64,000 nucleotides of DNA from Streptococcus cristatus ATCC 51100. GTDB taxonomy: Bacteria > Bacillota > Bacilli > Lactobacillales > Streptococcaceae. Positions 35,267 through 45,252 of this stretch are shown piece by piece. The stretch covers positions 124,001 through 188,000 of the forward strand of contig NZ_AFUE01000010.1 in assembly GCF_000222765.1 (NCBI RefSeq), written 5' to 3'. Within the stretch, counting starts at the first letter, position 1. Each line of letters begins with the position of its first letter. The notes beneath the pieces were generated by a model. The model had not been told where the DNA came from and searched no databases. It saw only the letters and a program-made list of their open reading frames with translations. The translations under genes and the position numbers were made by a program.

Positions 35267-36370
35267 ATGAAAAAAGTAGCAGTGATTGGAGCTGGGATTG
35301 TTGGCTCAACAGCGGCTTACTATCTGTCCAAATTCCCAGATGTGGAAGTGACTATCTTTGATGACGGCAAGGGGCAGGCAACCAAGGCAGCCGCTGGCAT
35401 TATCAGTCCTTGGTTTTCCAAGCGTCGCAATAAGGCTTGGTATAGGATGGCGCGTCTGGGAGCTGATTTTTATCAGCACTTGATTGAGGATTTGAAAGCG
35501 GCTGGAATCCAGACAGACTTTTACCAACAGACAGGTGTTTATCTGCTGAAAAAGGACGAGAGCAAGCTGCAGGAGCTTTATGATTTAGCTTTTAATCGTC
35601 GGGAAGAGTCGCCATTAATAGGGGACTTGAGTCTCCTCAGCCGTCAGGAAGCGCAGGAGAAATTTCCAAACTTGCAAGGCTTTGATCAACTTCTCTATGC
35701 TTCAGGCGGGGCTCGTGTGGAGGGAGCACTCTTAACGGAGACGCTTCTGAAAGCTAGTAAGGCAAAACTAGTTGAGAAAAAGGTAAGCTTGACAGTAGAA
35801 GGAGAGCAACTTCTGGTGGATGGTCAGAGCTTTGACTGTGTTATTTTAGCTGTGGGAGCTTGGCTGGGAGAAATCTTGCAGCCACTGGGCTATAAGACAG
35901 ATGTTCGGCCGCAAAAGGGACAGTTGCGTGATTTTAAGCTGGCTGAAAAGACGGATGACTACCCTGTTGTGATGCCTGAGGGCGAGCTGGATATCATTCC
36001 TTTTCTAGCAGGTAAGGTCAGTGTCGGTGCCAGTCATGAAAATGATCAGGGCTTTGATTTGACAGTAGATAAGACGGTGCTGAATCAGTTGCAGCAAGAA
36101 GCGGAAACTTATTTGCCGAGGTTGGCTACTGCAGAGATTCTAGGCGAGCGTGTGGGAACGCGGGCTTATACCAGCGACTTTTCTCCTTTCTTTGGCGCTG
36201 TTCCAGACTTACCGCATGTCTACGCAGCCAGCGGTCTAGGCTCTTCTGGTCTGACAACTGGTCCGCTCATCGGACGCCAATTGGCCCAGATGGCTTTAGG
36301 AGAAGCAGGACTGCTAGATCCATCTGACTATCCTATTGAACGGTACGTGGAGAAAGAAGAAGGCACTTAA
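35267..36370 (+). CDS. FAD-dependent amino-acid oxidase/dehydrogenase (DadA-like)
   Basis: 367 residues from the ATG at 35267 (GGGAG upstream). The dinucleotide motif is VAVIGAGIVGSTAAYYLSK, the second is ATKAAAGIISPW. Near the C-terminus YAASGLGSSGLTTGPLIG closes the FAD site. The DAO fold covers D-amino-acid dehydrogenases, glycine oxidase and sarcosine oxidase; substrate not assignable. Eleven bases after the Nif3-like gene, so probably the same transcript. Confidence 0.88.
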   Translation: MKKVAVIGAGIVGSTAAYYLSKFPDVEVTIFDDGKGQATKAAAGIISPWFSKRRNKAWYRMARLGADFYQHLIEDLKAAGIQTDFYQQTGVYLLKKDESKLQELYDLAFNRREESPLIGDLSLLSRQEAQEKFPNLQGFDQLLYASGGARVEGALLTETLLKASKAKLVEKKVSLTVEGEQLLVDGQSFDCVILAVGAWLGEILQPLGYKTDVRPQKGQLRDFKLAEKTDDYPVVMPEGELDIIPFLAGKVSVGASHENDQGFDLTVDKTVLNQLQQEAETYLPRLATAEILGERVGTRAYTSDFSPFFGAVPDLPHVYAASGLGSSGLTTGPLIGRQLAQMALGEAGLLDPSDYPIERYVEKEEGT

Positions 36371-36379
36371 GGAAAACAA

Positions 36380-37420
36380 ATGATTATAATATTTCTCATT
36401 TTACTTTTACTAGTAATATCAATATCAATTTCAATCTCACTTATTCTATTTACTAGACACAAAAGTCGTTCTCAACATCCTCTTATTGCTCAAAATAATG
36501 GAGGAAATCAGGAACTAGCAAAGAATACAAAAAAGAAAATAGGTTTTGGTGTTTTGGGCTGCTTCCTATCTAGTGTGGTGATCGTTTGTTTCATGGCTCT
36601 TGTCTCTATGTTTCTGAGTTTCATAGATATGTGGGGAATTTTTGTACGGGTGCCGAAATATGAAATGGTACAGGCTGTTCAGCGCTCCTATAAGCAGAGT
36701 GGTTTTGAAGGAACGGTCAGAGTTATAGATGCTAATAAAAACTATACCTCTTTTGCTGGTTATTTAATCAGTGCAGAGTATTCTGAGGAAATTGAGGGGA
36801 AAACGGTTAAGATCGGTGACCGAATTGAGTACTACACCTCTCGGGATGAGAAATATGGAAAAACGGATATTGACCTACAGCTTGAAAAGGGATATGCTAT
36901 TTATCAAGTTTTTCCTAGTATCGCTTATAGGGGACTTGAGCTGAGTCCGGGTTATAGTGAAACTTTAGAGACTGTAAAAGAAAGTTTTGCAAGAGCGAAT
37001 GAGAAGAAACTATATCTAGAATCCCTTGATTTTATGATAGATAAGGATGCGCCAAATATTGATACATACGAGGCTCTTATAGAGAAGAATCGGGCAGAAG
37101 GCCAGCCTTTGCAGGGCTTGTATCCAATCCCTATTTCTGACATGTTGGAAAAAGAGGCTCTTGCCATTGAAATGAAGGTAACTTTGAACGTGGAGCAAGA
37201 CGATGGATCTATCATTAGTATTGGTCAAGACCAGAAAAATGATGATAAAATCAAGCAGATTTTACAAGAGGAGCTAGACTTAACCAAGCTACCGAACGCA
37301 CGCTATCTTATGACTATTAGTGTCGGGAAACATAGTAAGTATTCTGGATTTGGTAAATACAAGGTCATTGTTCAAAATCATCAGATCGTTCGATTTTCTA
37401 TCCAAAATGAACAATATTAA
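36380..37420 (+). CDS. Membrane-anchored protein of unknown function
   Basis: 346 residues. A first hydrophobic segment (1-25) is very rich in isoleucine and serine (VISISISISLI). A second (about 53-82) leads to a large soluble domain of about 260 residues with mixed charges and no cysteine motif. The soluble part is probably outside the cell. It contains an OB-like start (GFEGTVRVIDANKNYTSFAGYLISAEY) but no family was recognised. Starts nine bases after the oxidoreductase gene. Confidence 0.7.
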   Translation: MIIIFLILLLLVISISISISLILFTRHKSRSQHPLIAQNNGGNQELAKNTKKKIGFGVLGCFLSSVVIVCFMALVSMFLSFIDMWGIFVRVPKYEMVQAVQRSYKQSGFEGTVRVIDANKNYTSFAGYLISAEYSEEIEGKTVKIGDRIEYYTSRDEKYGKTDIDLQLEKGYAIYQVFPSIAYRGLELSPGYSETLETVKESFARANEKKLYLESLDFMIDKDAPNIDTYEALIEKNRAEGQPLQGLYPIPISDMLEKEALAIEMKVTLNVEQDDGSIISIGQDQKNDDKIKQILQEELDLTKLPNARYLMTISVGKHSKYSGFGKYKVIVQNHQIVRFSIQNEQY

Positions 37421-37530
37421 GTTAGAATAATCTTTTTGGAAGCCTTGTTTCCAATTACAGCTTGTGGTTGTGCAAGTGTCATGATAGTGCTTTTCTTAAA
37501 GTTACTAGTTCCATGTGAGGAAGGTTTGAT

Positions 37531-38001
37531 ATGACAGAAACTATTTTGAATTGGGTCAATATTTGTGTAAAAAAAGACGATCAAATTTTACTGCTTAATC
37601 GCCAGCATGATAACTTTAAAGGGTGGATACAACCTGGCGGGAAGGTGGAGTTTCCAGAATCTTTTTTTGAGGCTGCAAGGCGCGAATTAAAAGAAGAAAC
37701 GGGGCTGACTGCTCTAAACCTGGAATTGAAGGGGATTTCAGGCTTCACTAATCCGAGTAAAAAAGAACGGTATGTGTATTACGATTTTCTTTGCACTGCC
37801 TTTGAGGGGCAAGTCAGGGGAAACGATCATGAAGGGGAGCCCAAATGGTGGAAGATTTCGGAACTTGGCCAAATAGATATGCAGGACGACATACGTGAAC
37901 GTTTGCCTCTCTACTGGAGGAAAGGCTCTTTCGAGCGGATTCATTACTGGAATGAGGAAAAACACTGTATCGGGGAAACCAAGACGATTTTGTATGATTG
38001 A
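37531..38001 (+). CDS. NUDIX hydrolase (8-oxo-dGTP diphosphatase-like)
   Basis: 156 residues with a complete Nudix box, GGKVEFPESFFEAARRELKEETGLT (GX5EX7REUXEEXGU). The N-terminal strand ILNWVNICVKKDDQILLLNR and the DHEGEPKWWKISEL loop are as in streptococcal MutT-type proteins. Probably cleans up oxidised nucleotides. A short gap leads to the ZIP remnant. Confidence 0.9.
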   Translation: MTETILNWVNICVKKDDQILLLNRQHDNFKGWIQPGGKVEFPESFFEAARRELKEETGLTALNLELKGISGFTNPSKKERYVYYDFLCTAFEGQVRGNDHEGEPKWWKISELGQIDMQDDIRERLPLYWRKGSFERIHYWNEEKHCIGETKTILYD

Positions 38002-38023
38002 TTTCTGAGGATAAGGAGAAATT

Positions 38024-38305
38024 TTGGACTGGTTACGGTCGCAGCCTGTGGTTATGCAGGCATTCTTGGCTGGGCTGTTCACATGGAGTTGTACTATTGT
38101 GGGCTCGGCTATTGTATTTTTCTTTAAACAGGTCAGTCGCAAGCTGCTGGACATTATGATGGGCTTCGCAGCAGGAGCTATGATTTTCGTGGTGGTAGAG
38201 GAGCTGATACCGGATTCGCAGACCAATGGCAATACTGATGTGGCGACTTTAGGTCTCATGGTGGGCTTCGTTCTCATGATGGTCTTGGATGTAGCTTTGG
38301 GGTGA
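38024..38305 (+). pseudogene. ZIP family metal transporter with a large in-frame internal deletion
   Basis: 93 residues from a TTG start (AAGGAGA upstream). The first 50 residues are the start of a ZIP (ZupT-like) protein: MDWLRSQPVVMQAFLAGLFT, then FFKQVSRKLLDIMMGFAAG. The last 42 are its natural end: MIFVVVEELIPDSQTNG, then LGLMVGFVLMMVLDVALG. A full protein is about 270 residues with eight helices; helices in the middle, including the metal-binding HNFPEG and HNxPEG segments, are absent. The join falls at GFAAGAMI, a motif that occurs twice in intact relatives, so recombination between the two copies explains the loss. It cannot form the metal path and is likely non-functional. Confidence 0.75.
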
Positions 38306-38320
38306 TACCAACTTGGAATC

Positions 38321-38353
38321 AAAGAGCGGAAGAAAGCGGAATTTCCGCTCTTT
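38321..38353 (+). terminator. Terminator before the rml operon
   Basis: AAAGAGCGGAA / TTCCGCTCTTT stem, 11 bp, followed by TTCTTTT. Confidence 0.8.
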
Positions 38354-38379
38354 TTCTTTTATTAAGGGGGGTGAAAAGG

Positions 38380-38408
38380 ATGACATCCGCTTTCAAAAAT
38401 GGTAAAAT
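38380..38408 (+). promoter_or_regulatory. Promoter of the rml operon
   Basis: ATGACA (38380-38385), 17-nt spacer, TAAAAT (38403-38408) with an extended TGG before it. Confidence 0.75.
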
Positions 38409-38438
38409 AAAGGGAATACATTAAGAGAGGAAACTCAT

Positions 38439-39308
38439 ATGAAAGGTATTATTCTTGCAGGTGGTTCTGGTACACGTTTGTATCCATTGACCCGCGCTGC
38501 GTCAAAACAGCTCATGCCGGTTTATGACAAACCCATGATTTATTATCCACTGTCAACTCTTATGCTGGCTGGCATCAAGGACATCTTGATTATCTCCACT
38601 CCGACGGATCTGCCTCGTTTTGAGGATCTGCTGGGAGATGGCTCTGAGTTCGGTATCAAGCTCTCTTATGCAGAGCAGCCAAGTCCGGACGGACTGGCAC
38701 AGGCCTTTATTATTGGGGCTGATTTTATTGGCGATGACCGCGTGGCGCTGATTCTTGGGGATAATATTTATCATGGACCAGGTCTGAGTAAAATGCTCCA
38801 AAATGCTGCTGCTAAGGAAAAAGGAGCAACTGTCTTTGGCTACCATGTCAAGGATCCAGAACGCTTTGGTGTCGTAGAATTTGATGAAAATATGAATGCT
38901 ATCTCCATCGAAGAAAAACCAGAACAGCCGCGCTCTAACTATGCAGTGACAGGACTCTATTTCTATGATAACGATGTTGTAGAAATTGCCAAGAACATCA
39001 AACCAAGTCCTCGCGGAGAACTGGAAATCACTGATGTCAACAAGGCTTACTTGGAACGTGGCGATTTGTCTGTTGAGCTTATGGGACGTGGTTTTGCTTG
39101 GTTGGATACAGGTACCCACGAAAGTCTCTTAGAAGCCGCTCAATATATCGAAACGGTTCAGCGTATGCAGAACGTGCAGGTGGCAAATCTGGAAGAAATT
39201 GCCTATCGTATGGGCTATATCACTAAAGAGCAAGTGCATGAATTGGCGCAACCATTGAAAAAGAATGAATATGGGCACTATCTCTTGCGCTTGATTGGAG
39301 AAGAATAA
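38439..39308 (+). CDS. rmlA: Glucose-1-phosphate thymidylyltransferase
   Basis: 289 residues. First step of dTDP-L-rhamnose synthesis: glucose-1-phosphate plus dTTP gives dTDP-glucose. The nucleotide-binding motif is [13 protein letters not shown], with [19 protein letters not shown] and GDNIYHG. dTDP-rhamnose feeds cell-wall rhamnose polysaccharides in streptococci. rmlC starts four bases after its stop. Confidence 0.97.
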   Translation: MKGIILAGGSGTRLYPLTRAASKQLMPVYDKPMIYYPLSTLMLAGIKDILIISTPTDLPRFEDLLGDGSEFGIKLSYAEQPSPDGLAQAFIIGADFIGDDRVALILGDNIYHGPGLSKMLQNAAAKEKGATVFGYHVKDPERFGVVEFDENMNAISIEEKPEQPRSNYAVTGLYFYDNDVVEIAKNIKPSPRGELEITDVNKAYLERGDLSVELMGRGFAWLDTGTHESLLEAAQYIETVQRMQNVQVANLEEIAYRMGYITKEQVHELAQPLKKNEYGHYLLRLIGEE

Positions 39309-39312
39309 GAAG

Positions 39313-39906
39313 ATGACGGAACAATTTTTTGATAAGGAATTAGCAGCGCGTGAAGTTCCCGGAATTCCTGGAATGCTAGAATTTGATATTCCTGTTCGCG
39401 GGGATAACCGAGGCTGGTTTAAGGAAAATTTCCAAAAGGAAAAAATGCTGCCTCTAGGCTTCCCTGAAAGCTTCTTTGCAGAAGGAAAACTACAAAATAA
39501 TGTCAGCTTTTCTCGTAAAAATGTCCTGCGTGGTCTTCATGCTGAACCTTGGGACAAGTACATCTCTGTCGCAGATGACGGCAAGGTGCTGGGATCTTGG
39601 GTTGACTTGCGTGAGGGTGAGACTTTTGGCAATACCTACCAGACAGTAATCGCTGCCAGCAAGGGGATTTTTGTGCCACGTGGCGTAGCCAACGGCTTCC
39701 AAGTCCTTTCTGATACCGTTTCTTATAGCTATCTGGTAAATGACTACTGGGCTCTGGAACTCAAACCTAAGTATGCCTTTGTCAACTATGCAGACCCAGC
39801 TTTAGGCATCCAGTGGGAAAACCTAGAAGCAGCAGAAGTCTCAGAAGCAGACAAGAACCATCCATTACTTAAGGATGTCAAACCATTAAGAAAAGAAGAT
39901 CTGTAA
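39313..39906 (+). CDS. rmlC: dTDP-4-dehydrorhamnose 3,5-epimerase
   Basis: 197 residues from the ATG at 39313; an earlier frame start at 39295 overlaps rmlA. Cupin-fold epimerase with NVSFSRKNVLRGLHAEPW (substrate His/Arg region), DLREGETFG and IFVPRGVANGFQVLSDTVSYSYLV. This is the longer streptococcal form of RmlC. It is separated from rmlB by a 241-bp structured spacer. Confidence 0.93.
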   Translation: MTEQFFDKELAAREVPGIPGMLEFDIPVRGDNRGWFKENFQKEKMLPLGFPESFFAEGKLQNNVSFSRKNVLRGLHAEPWDKYISVADDGKVLGSWVDLREGETFGNTYQTVIAASKGIFVPRGVANGFQVLSDTVSYSYLVNDYWALELKPKYAFVNYADPALGIQWENLEAAEVSEADKNHPLLKDVKPLRKEDL

Positions 39907-39987
39907 GAAGATTTCTTTTCTGATTCATTAATTGATACTGAAATATATGATTTAGCTCAGCTCTAATCCGAGCGAAGCGAATTAAAG

Positions 39988-40125
39988 AAATGATTGCCGC
40001 TGTGGTGTAAGTCATGTAACAAATTGTTTAGTTTGTTAAATGACAGGGGATTTTTGAGACATTAGGCTCGAAAATAAGCAATGAAACCGGAGGTTTGCTT
40101 GCGTCCCCACCACTTAAGGCAATTA
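39988..40125. repeat. Structured spacer inside the rml operon
   Basis: Between rmlC and rmlB, ATTGCC...GTGGTG on the left can pair with CACCAC...GGCAAT on the right. They enclose AACAAA / TTTGTT and AAACC / GGTTT hairpins. No ORF of use is present. It could be a small mobile repeat or an RNA element that adjusts rmlB expression. Confidence 0.45.
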
Positions 40126-40138
40126 TAAAAAAGTTTAA

Positions 40139-41194
<1,056 letters not shown>

Positions 41195-41224
41195 GCCTTG
41201 TTATACAGGCAATATGCGACTAAG

Positions 41225-41253
41225 AGGCTGGGATTATTTGTCCCAGCCTTTTT
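41225..41253 (+). terminator. Terminator of the rml operon
   Basis: AGGCTGGGA / TCCCAGCCT with a 7-nt loop and TTTT. The stem is like that at 20722. Confidence 0.9.
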
Positions 41254-41375
41254 CATAGGATTGTTAGCCTTTTAATCTCTTTGTTACAGAAAATGATGTA
41301 AAAATAGTGTAAAATGAGATAAATCCTTTCTGTATTTTCAGCTAAGGATATTTCTCAAAGTAAAGGAAGACAAAA

Positions 41376-41978
41376 ATGAAATTGATCAAAAGATTGGTAG
41401 GAATTGTCTTGGTGCTGTTGCTTGCAGCAGTGCTATTTCTGGTTCCTTCTTCTATCAATCCGAATGAACAACTAAAAAATGTTCAAGCGAATACTTCGTG
41501 GGAAAGTATGATTGAGCCGACTTTGAACAATGCTAATGTAACGGCTCAGGGAGTCAGCACAGAAGTCTCTCTAAACAGTGTCCAGCTTAATCAGCTTCTC
41601 AAGTCTTCGCTGACTGATAGCGAGAATCAGGAGCTGCTGAACAGTGCTTACAGCATTGAAGGCAATAAGCTGCGCATCCAGTATCCGGTTAAGCTATTTT
41701 TTATTGATAGTAAGCTAGATCTAGAGGTAGATGTGACGGTGAAGGGGAGTGCCTTGTACATCACAATTGATAGCGCCAAGCTAGGCATCCTTCCTATCCC
41801 TAAATCTTGGGTGACTGGCATGCTGAAGCAGCAACTGCAGACCTCTAATTCGACTATCACAACGGAGGGAGATAGTTTCCTTCTATCTCTGCCGCAGAGT
41901 CCGTTCAGCATTGACAAAATCAGCCTGCAGAATGGAGTTGCTAAAATCCAGATCAGTATGGCTTATAGAATTCAATGA
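41376..41978 (+). CDS. YpmS-like membrane-anchored protein
   Basis: 200 residues. One N-terminal membrane segment (about 5-24) is followed by a soluble extracellular domain with repeating beta-strand pattern, 'LNSVQLNQLL' and 'PIPKSWVTGMLKQ', as in YpmS/DUF2140 proteins. Function unknown. A ribosome-binding site AAAGGAAG precedes the ATG. Stands alone with a terminator after it. Confidence 0.65.
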   Translation: MKLIKRLVGIVLVLLLAAVLFLVPSSINPNEQLKNVQANTSWESMIEPTLNNANVTAQGVSTEVSLNSVQLNQLLKSSLTDSENQELLNSAYSIEGNKLRIQYPVKLFFIDSKLDLEVDVTVKGSALYITIDSAKLGILPIPKSWVTGMLKQQLQTSNSTITTEGDSFLLSLPQSPFSIDKISLQNGVAKIQISMAYRIQ

Positions 41979-42007
41979 TTTTAAAATCTAATTTAAACCA
42001 AATTTCT

Positions 42008-42054
42008 AGATTGAAGAAAAGATCTATTTTAGATGACGTTCTTCAATCTTTTTT
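42008..42054 (+). terminator. Terminator after the YpmS-like gene
   Basis: AGATTGAAGAA / TTCTTCAATCT with a 20-nt loop, then TTTTT. Confidence 0.8.
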
Positions 42055-42190
42055 ATATTTAAGAAAATTAATTGAATAGAGCATGATGAAAATACCATAT
42101 TATGTAACTTTGTAGGTAGTAATTAAGAATATTAAAAAATTCAGACAATTCTTCGGAATTATGCTAAAATGAAGAAAAGGAGGGAAAACG

Positions 42191-42484
42191 ATGAAATTTT
42201 ACTCAATAGATCCAAATGTTGATGTGGTTGAAACTCCGGTCGAAGAGCAAGGACGTCTCATCCGACATTTGCACCTTGCTAAAGGAAAACAAATCCCTGA
42301 ACATAGCGCAGATGCTCTTGTTACAGTTGTCTGTCTAGAAGGAAAAGTGGATTTTACTGCCTTAGGAGAAACTGTACAATTGGTACCGGGAAGTTTTCTG
42401 ACTATGGAGCCGAATGAACTTCATAGTTTATATGGCGTAGAAGAGAGCCATGTTTTAGTGATTCAGCAGTTGCTTTATCCGTGA
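42191..42484 (+). CDS. Small cupin-domain protein
   Basis: 97 residues forming a single cupin barrel: LIRHLHLAKGKQIPEHSADALVT (motif 1 region), VVCLEGKVDFTALGETVQLVPGSFLTMEPNELHSLYG (motif 2 region with the final His). A strong AAAGGAGGG precedes the ATG. Metal-binding residues are only partly conserved (His in EHS and LHS). Probably a small-molecule binding or redox sensor; substrate unknown. Confidence 0.8.
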   Translation: MKFYSIDPNVDVVETPVEEQGRLIRHLHLAKGKQIPEHSADALVTVVCLEGKVDFTALGETVQLVPGSFLTMEPNELHSLYGVEESHVLVIQQLLYP

Positions 42485-42513
42485 TCTACTCGAACGGAAG
42501 CTCTTTCAACATT

Positions 42514-42548
42514 AACTCAAGGAATTTTCCTATTTCTTGAGTTTTTTT
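42514..42548 (+). terminator. Terminator after the cupin gene
   Basis: AACTCAAG / CTTGAGTT with a 14-nt partly paired loop and five or more T. Confidence 0.8.
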
Positions 42549-42585
42549 ATTCTATTTTCCAAGGGGGCTTTGTCGCTAATTTTAT

Positions 42586-42593
42586 GCTATAAT
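42586..42593 (+). promoter_or_regulatory. Promoter of hemW, giving a leaderless transcript
   Basis: An extended -10, TG then CTATAAT (TATAAT 42588-42593), leaves only seven bases before the hemW ATG at 42601. Transcription should therefore start at or next to the start codon. No ribosome-binding site is present. Confidence 0.65.
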
Positions 42594-42600
42594 AAATACT

Positions 42601-43731
42601 ATGCAAACTAAACCGACTTCTGCCTATGTGCATATTCCTTTTTGTACTCAGATTTGTTATTACTGCGATTTTTCCAAGGTTTTTATCAAAAATCAGCCGG
42701 TAGATAGTTATCTGGAGCATTTGATTGAGGAGTATGATTCCTACGATATCAAAAAGCTCCGTACCCTCTATATCGGTGGTGGGACTCCGACGGCTCTATC
42801 GGCGCCTCAGTTGGCTTTTTTGCTGGAAAAGCTGACGGACAAGCTGGACTTGTCTTATCTAGAAGAGCTGACCATTGAAGCCAATCCTGGGGACTTGGAT
42901 CAGGAGAAGATTGCTGTACTTAAAGACTCGCCTGTCAATCGGGTTTCGCTGGGCGTGCAAACCTTTAATGATCGCATGCTCAAGCAGATTGGCCGCAGTC
43001 ACTTGGAAAAGGATATCTATGAGAACATTGCCAATCTCAAAAAAGCAGGTTTTGATAATATCTCGATTGACCTGATTTATGCCCTTCCCAAGCAGACTAT
43101 GGAGGATGTGAAAACCAATGTAGCCAAGGCCATTGCTCTGGACATTCCCCACATGAGTTTGTACAGTTTGATTTTAGAAAATCATACAGTCTTCATGAAT
43201 CGGATGAGGAGAGGAAAGTTGCCTCTACCCAAAGAAGACTTGGAAGCAGAGATGTTTGAATACATTATTTCGGAGTTGGAAAAGGCGGGCTTTGAGCATT
43301 ATGAGATTTCAAACTTTTCCAAGCCAGGCTTTGAGAGCCGCCACAATCTCATGTATTGGGACAATGCGGAATATTATGGTATTGGAGCGGGAGCGTCTGG
43401 CTACGTTAATGGTGTTCGCTATAAAAATCACGGCCCCATTCGTCATTATCTGCAAGCAGTGGAAGCGGGTAATGCCCGTGTTCAGGAAGAAGTGCTGACG
43501 CTGAATGAAAAGATGGAAGAAGAGATGTTTCTAGGACTGCGGAAGAAATCAGGTGTTTCCAAAAAGCGCTTCGAGGAAAAATTCGGTCTTTCCTTTGAAG
43601 ACCAGTACGGTGCTGTTGTGTCTGAGCTGACTGAGCAGGGCTTGCTAGTGCCAGACAAAGACATCGTACGCATGACTAAACAAGGCCTCTTTTTGGGCGA
43701 TACGGTTGCTGAGAAATTTATATTGGAGTAA
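42601..43731 (+). CDS. hemW: Radical SAM heme chaperone HemW (formerly HemN-like)
   Basis: 376 residues. The radical SAM cluster motif is CTQICYYC (Cx3Cx2C), with GGGTPTALS and NRVSLGVQTF following, and the HemN C-terminal domain. It has the Cx2CDF-type ending 'CYYCDFSK' of HemW rather than true HemN. HemW is a heme-binding protein; its role in heme-poor streptococci is open. The thioesterase gene starts four bases downstream. The start codon has no leader. Confidence 0.9.
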   Translation: MQTKPTSAYVHIPFCTQICYYCDFSKVFIKNQPVDSYLEHLIEEYDSYDIKKLRTLYIGGGTPTALSAPQLAFLLEKLTDKLDLSYLEELTIEANPGDLDQEKIAVLKDSPVNRVSLGVQTFNDRMLKQIGRSHLEKDIYENIANLKKAGFDNISIDLIYALPKQTMEDVKTNVAKAIALDIPHMSLYSLILENHTVFMNRMRRGKLPLPKEDLEAEMFEYIISELEKAGFEHYEISNFSKPGFESRHNLMYWDNAEYYGIGAGASGYVNGVRYKNHGPIRHYLQAVEAGNARVQEEVLTLNEKMEEEMFLGLRKKSGVSKKRFEEKFGLSFEDQYGAVVSELTEQGLLVPDKDIVRMTKQGLFLGDTVAEKFILE

Positions 43732-43734
43732 ATC

Positions 43735-44478
43735 ATGGGCTTAACTTATCAAATGAAAATGAAAATTCCTTTTGATATGGCAGATATGAATGGCCATATC
43801 AAGCTGCCTGATGTCATCTTACTGTCCTTGCAGGTATCAGGCATGCAGTCGATTGAGCTCGGCGTCAGCGACAAGGACATGCTGGAGCAGTATAATCTAG
43901 TCTGGATTATTACGGACTACGATATTGATGTGACACGACTGCCACGATTTGCAGAGGAAATTACCATTGAGACAGAAGCTTTGACCTATAATCGGCTTTT
44001 TTGCTACCGTCGCTTCACGATTTTTGATGAAGCGGGTGAGGCTATTATCCAGATGATGGCAACCTTTGTCCTTATGGATCGGGATAGCCGCAAGGTTCAT
44101 GCAGTTGAACCTGAAATTGTTGCACCTTATCAGTCGGAATTTTCTAAGAAATTACTGCGTGGCCCTAAATATCCAAACTTAGAAAATCCTGTCAGCAAGG
44201 ACTATCATGTGCGCTTTTACGACTTGGATATGAACGGGCATGTTAACAACAGCAAGTACCTAGATTGGATTTTTGAGGTCATGGGCGCAGACTTTCTTAC
44301 CCAGCATATTCCTCAGAAAATTAACCTGAAGTATGTCAAGGAAGTTCGACCGGGTGGCATGATTGCTTCTAGCTACGAACTAGATGGCCTGCAGAGTAAT
44401 CACCAGATTTCCAGTGACGGTGAAGTCAATGCCCAGGCTATGATCACTTGGCAAGAGATAAAAGAGATTAGAAAGTAA
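43735..44478 (+). CDS. Acyl-ACP thioesterase
   Basis: 247 residues with two hot-dog domains. The first opens LTYQMKMKIPFDMADMNGHIKLPD, the second has YDLDMNGHVNNSKYLDWIFE with the catalytic Asn/His region. FatA-type thioesterases release fatty acids from acyl carrier protein. Part of the hemW-thioesterase-HAD-membrane protein run, an order found in other streptococci. Confidence 0.9.
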   Translation: MGLTYQMKMKIPFDMADMNGHIKLPDVILLSLQVSGMQSIELGVSDKDMLEQYNLVWIITDYDIDVTRLPRFAEEITIETEALTYNRLFCYRRFTIFDEAGEAIIQMMATFVLMDRDSRKVHAVEPEIVAPYQSEFSKKLLRGPKYPNLENPVSKDYHVRFYDLDMNGHVNNSKYLDWIFEVMGADFLTQHIPQKINLKYVKEVRPGGMIASSYELDGLQSNHQISSDGEVNAQAMITWQEIKEIRK

Positions 44479-44481
44479 TGT

Positions 44482-45252
44482 ATGACTTATAAAGGATATT
44501 TGATTGATTTAGATGGGACGATTTATAAGGGAAAGAGCCGGATCCCAGCAGGAGAGGCCTTTGTACACGAGTTGCAGAAGCGCAGTATTCCCTATCTTTT
44601 CGTGACCAATAATACCACGCGTACGCCAGAAATGGTTCAAACCATGCTAGCTGAGAATTTCAATATTGAGACGCCGCTTGAGACTATTTACACAGCAACT
44701 CTAGCTACTATTGACTATATGCAGGAGAAAAATCTTGGCAAGAAAGTCTATGTTATCGGAGATGTCGGGCTTAAACATGCCATTGAAGAAGCTGGCTATG
44801 AGGAAGATACAGAAACCCCCGACTATGTGGTAGTGGGTCTGGACTGGGAAGTGGACTATGAGAAGTTGACGATTGCGACGCTAGCTATTCAAAAGGGTGC
44901 TCATTTTATCGGGACCAATCCAGATCTCAATATTCCGACGGAGCGAGGTCTGCAGCCGGGGGCTGGCGCGATCAATGCCCTCTTGGAAGCAGCTACTCGG
45001 GTTAAGCCAACCTTTATTGGCAAGCCCAATGCCATCATTATGGAAAAAGCCATAGAGCATCTAGGGCTGGCGCGTGAGGATGTGGTTATGGTCGGCGATA
45101 ACTACCTGACAGATATTCGAGCGGGAATCGACAATGGCATTCCGACCCTCTTGGTTACGACAGGCTTTACCCTGCCAGAAGAGGTGCCAAATCTGCCGAT
45201 TCAACCGACGCATGTCTTGTCCAGTCTAGCGGAGTGGGACTTCGATGCGTGA
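44482..45252 (+). CDS. HAD-IIA family phosphatase, NagD/AraL-like
   Basis: 256 residues. Motif I is [10 protein letters not shown], motif II TNNTTRT, motif III in [10 protein letters not shown] and motif [13 protein letters not shown]. The C2 cap domain of the NagD group lies between. Members dephosphorylate sugar phosphates or p-nitrophenyl phosphate; the true substrate is unknown (TIGR01457-type). Three bases after the thioesterase stop, and overlapping the next start. Confidence 0.9.
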   Translation: MTYKGYLIDLDGTIYKGKSRIPAGEAFVHELQKRSIPYLFVTNNTTRTPEMVQTMLAENFNIETPLETIYTATLATIDYMQEKNLGKKVYVIGDVGLKHAIEEAGYEEDTETPDYVVVGLDWEVDYEKLTIATLAIQKGAHFIGTNPDLNIPTERGLQPGAGAINALLEAATRVKPTFIGKPNAIIMEKAIEHLGLAREDVVMVGDNYLTDIRAGIDNGIPTLLVTTGFTLPEEVPNLPIQPTHVLSSLAEWDFDA

